In this document: piece by piece, positions 63,091 to 64,000 of the stretch
Layout: the number at the start of each line of letters is the position of its first letter
How positions within the stretch are numbered: the stretch's first letter is position 1
DNA from: Lancefieldella parvula DSM 20469
GTDB taxonomy: Bacteria > Actinomycetota > Coriobacteriia > Coriobacteriales > Atopobiaceae
Length of the DNA: 64,000 nt
NCBI RefSeq assembly: GCF_000024225.1
Contig: NC_013203.1
Location: forward strand, 1-64,000
Direction of reading: 5' to 3'
Program-made: the position numbers and the translations under genes
Notes under the pieces: model-generated
Told to the model about the DNA's origin: nothing
Seen by the model: the letters and a program-made list of their open reading frames with translations, nothing else
The model's database searches: none

Positions 63091-64000
63091 ATGGCCGAAA
63101 AAAATGTTTCTAAGGTAAAGAATGTGGTCCTGGTGGGCCAAGGTGGCGTGGGCAAAACCATGCTTGCCGAGGCAATGCTGCATCTGACGGGTGCAACAAC
63201 TCGTTTAGGCGGCCACGCAGGCACAAAGCCCACGCTTGATTACGATTCACAAGAGTCAGAGCGCGGATTTTCTATCTCTACTACTATCGCACCAATTACC
63301 TGGGAAAATACGCGAATTAACGTGCTTGACGCACCTTGTTATCCTGACTTTGTGGGTGACGCCTATTCGGCAATGAGCGCTGTTGAAACTGCGCTGTTTG
63401 TCGTTGATGCAGCTAGTGGACCCGGCACCATAACTACTAGGCTTTGGTTTGCTGCTGAGGACCTTTCTCTGTCTCGTGCATTGTTCATTAATCGCCTGGA
63501 CCGTCCTGATGCAGACTACGAGACTGCAATGGCTATGCTTCAGGACCGTTTTGGTTCTTCGCTTGGAGCGGTGACCATTCCAATGGGTTCTGGTGAGGCA
63601 TTTTCTGGCATTATTGACGTTGTTCATCAGAAGGCTCGTAAGCTGGTAGATGGCAAGCCTGAGGTCACTGACATTCCTGCCGAGTTCCAAGCAGAGGCAG
63701 AAGCTGCTCGATCCGCTCTAACTGAGTTGGTTGTTGAAGCCGATGATGAGCTTATGATGCGCTATCTTGAGGGCGGAGAGATTACGCAGGAAGAGCTTGA
63801 GAGCCTGCTGGGTAAGGCCCTTATGGAGCGCATTTTTGTTCCTGTTTTCTCCGGTTCTTGTGTTCACGAAGAGGGTGTCATCTCTCTACTCGACGCTATT
63901 GATGGCTGGTTCCCAACCATGTCCGATTTTGGTCGCATTCCGCTGGTTAACGGCGAGCAGCTTGATATTTCACCTGATGATGAGCGTCCTGTTGCGTTTG
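63091..64000 (+). CDS. Elongation-factor-G-like GTPase (partial, cut by window end)
   Basis: The first 303 residues of an EF-G-type protein, open to the window end. ATG follows AGGAGG. The G-domain is divergent: G1 is GQGGVGKT in place of AHxDxGKT, switch II reads DAPCYPDFVGD in place of DTPGHVDF, so the catalytic-His position is Tyr, and NKxD is NRLD. This matches the EF-G2/FusA2-like group rather than the canonical elongation factor. GTP hydrolysis may be slow or altered. Confidence 0.85.
   Translation, partial: MAEKNVSKVKNVVLVGQGGVGKTMLAEAMLHLTGATTRLGGHAGTKPTLDYDSQESERGFSISTTIAPITWENTRINVLDAPCYPDFVGDAYSAMSAVETALFVVDAASGPGTITTRLWFAAEDLSLSRALFINRLDRPDADYETAMAMLQDRFGSSLGAVTIPMGSGEAFSGIIDVVHQKARKLVDGKPEVTDIPAEFQAEAEAARSALTELVVEADDELMMRYLEGGEITQEELESLLGKALMERIFVPVFSGSCVHEEGVISLLDAIDGWFPTMSDFGRIPLVNGEQLDISPDDERPVAF

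Overview
The window looks like the chromosome start of a low-to-mid GC member of the Coriobacteriia, most like Atopobiaceae (Atopobium/Lancefieldella). That placement rests on gene order and protein character (dnaA-dnaN-recF-dciA-gyrB-gyrA, a DciA-type helicase loader, actinobacterial-style operons) and was not tested by database search. Almost all housekeeping genes read left to right, as expected for the replichore that starts at oriC.

Layout. 0-10.7 kb: origin region and replication genes. An unusual GHKL-ATPase/winged-helix protein sits directly before dnaA, and the non-coding stretches around these two genes carry eight copies of a TTNTCAACA-type box. 10.8-11.8 kb: a bifunctional-nuclease-family gene and a tRNA-Ile/tRNA-Ala pair. 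11.9-16 kb: a ferric-iron-type ABC importer. 16-20.2 kb: a LacI regulator divergent from a fructose-type PTS (EIIB, EIIC) and a GatZ/KbaZ-like protein. 20.2-25.5 kb: typA, a TRIC-like channel, two tRNA-Ser genes and a membrane protein with a Pro/Ala-rich tail. 25.7-30.5 kb: rpsF-ssb-rpsR-DUF2232-rplI, then dnaB. 30.6-45 kb: mostly purine synthesis (purA, a DegV-PurD fusion, purE, purF-purM-purN), with a Nudix hydrolase, an ABC exporter, pyridoxal/pyridoxamine kinase, a class B sortase and an acyltransferase.

45-47.7 kb is a compositionally different, GC-richer patch holding two intact oxidoreductase genes among broken pieces, including a 3' remnant of deoC and a frameshifted YjbR/DUF308 chimera. 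47.7-50.1 kb: phosphate transport (DUF47 + Pit) and trmL. 50.2-55.6 kb is an AT-rich block of small accessory genes, all on the minus strand: SemiSWEET, GyrI-like, HIT, CPBP protease, ATC-hydrolase-like, alpha/beta hydrolase and EXLDI. 55.6-58 kb: an RlmD-type methyltransferase and an LDH-family dehydrogenase. 58.2-58.4 kb: a four-copy 24-bp repeat. 58.5-62.8 kb: an operon of SPFH protein, ribbon-helix-helix protein, ABC ATPase and permease. From 63.1 kb: an EF-G-like GTPase cut by the window end.

The most interesting signals are the apparent change in DnaA box (TTNTCAACA, matched by changed residues in the DnaA recognition motif), the GHKL-wHTH gene embedded in the origin, the DegV-PurD fusion with an internal start, an over-represented unskewed 8-mer GGCGAGAA (18 copies counted by eye), the 24-bp repeat array, and several promoter palindromes and one Shine-Dalgarno-sequestering hairpin in accessory genes.
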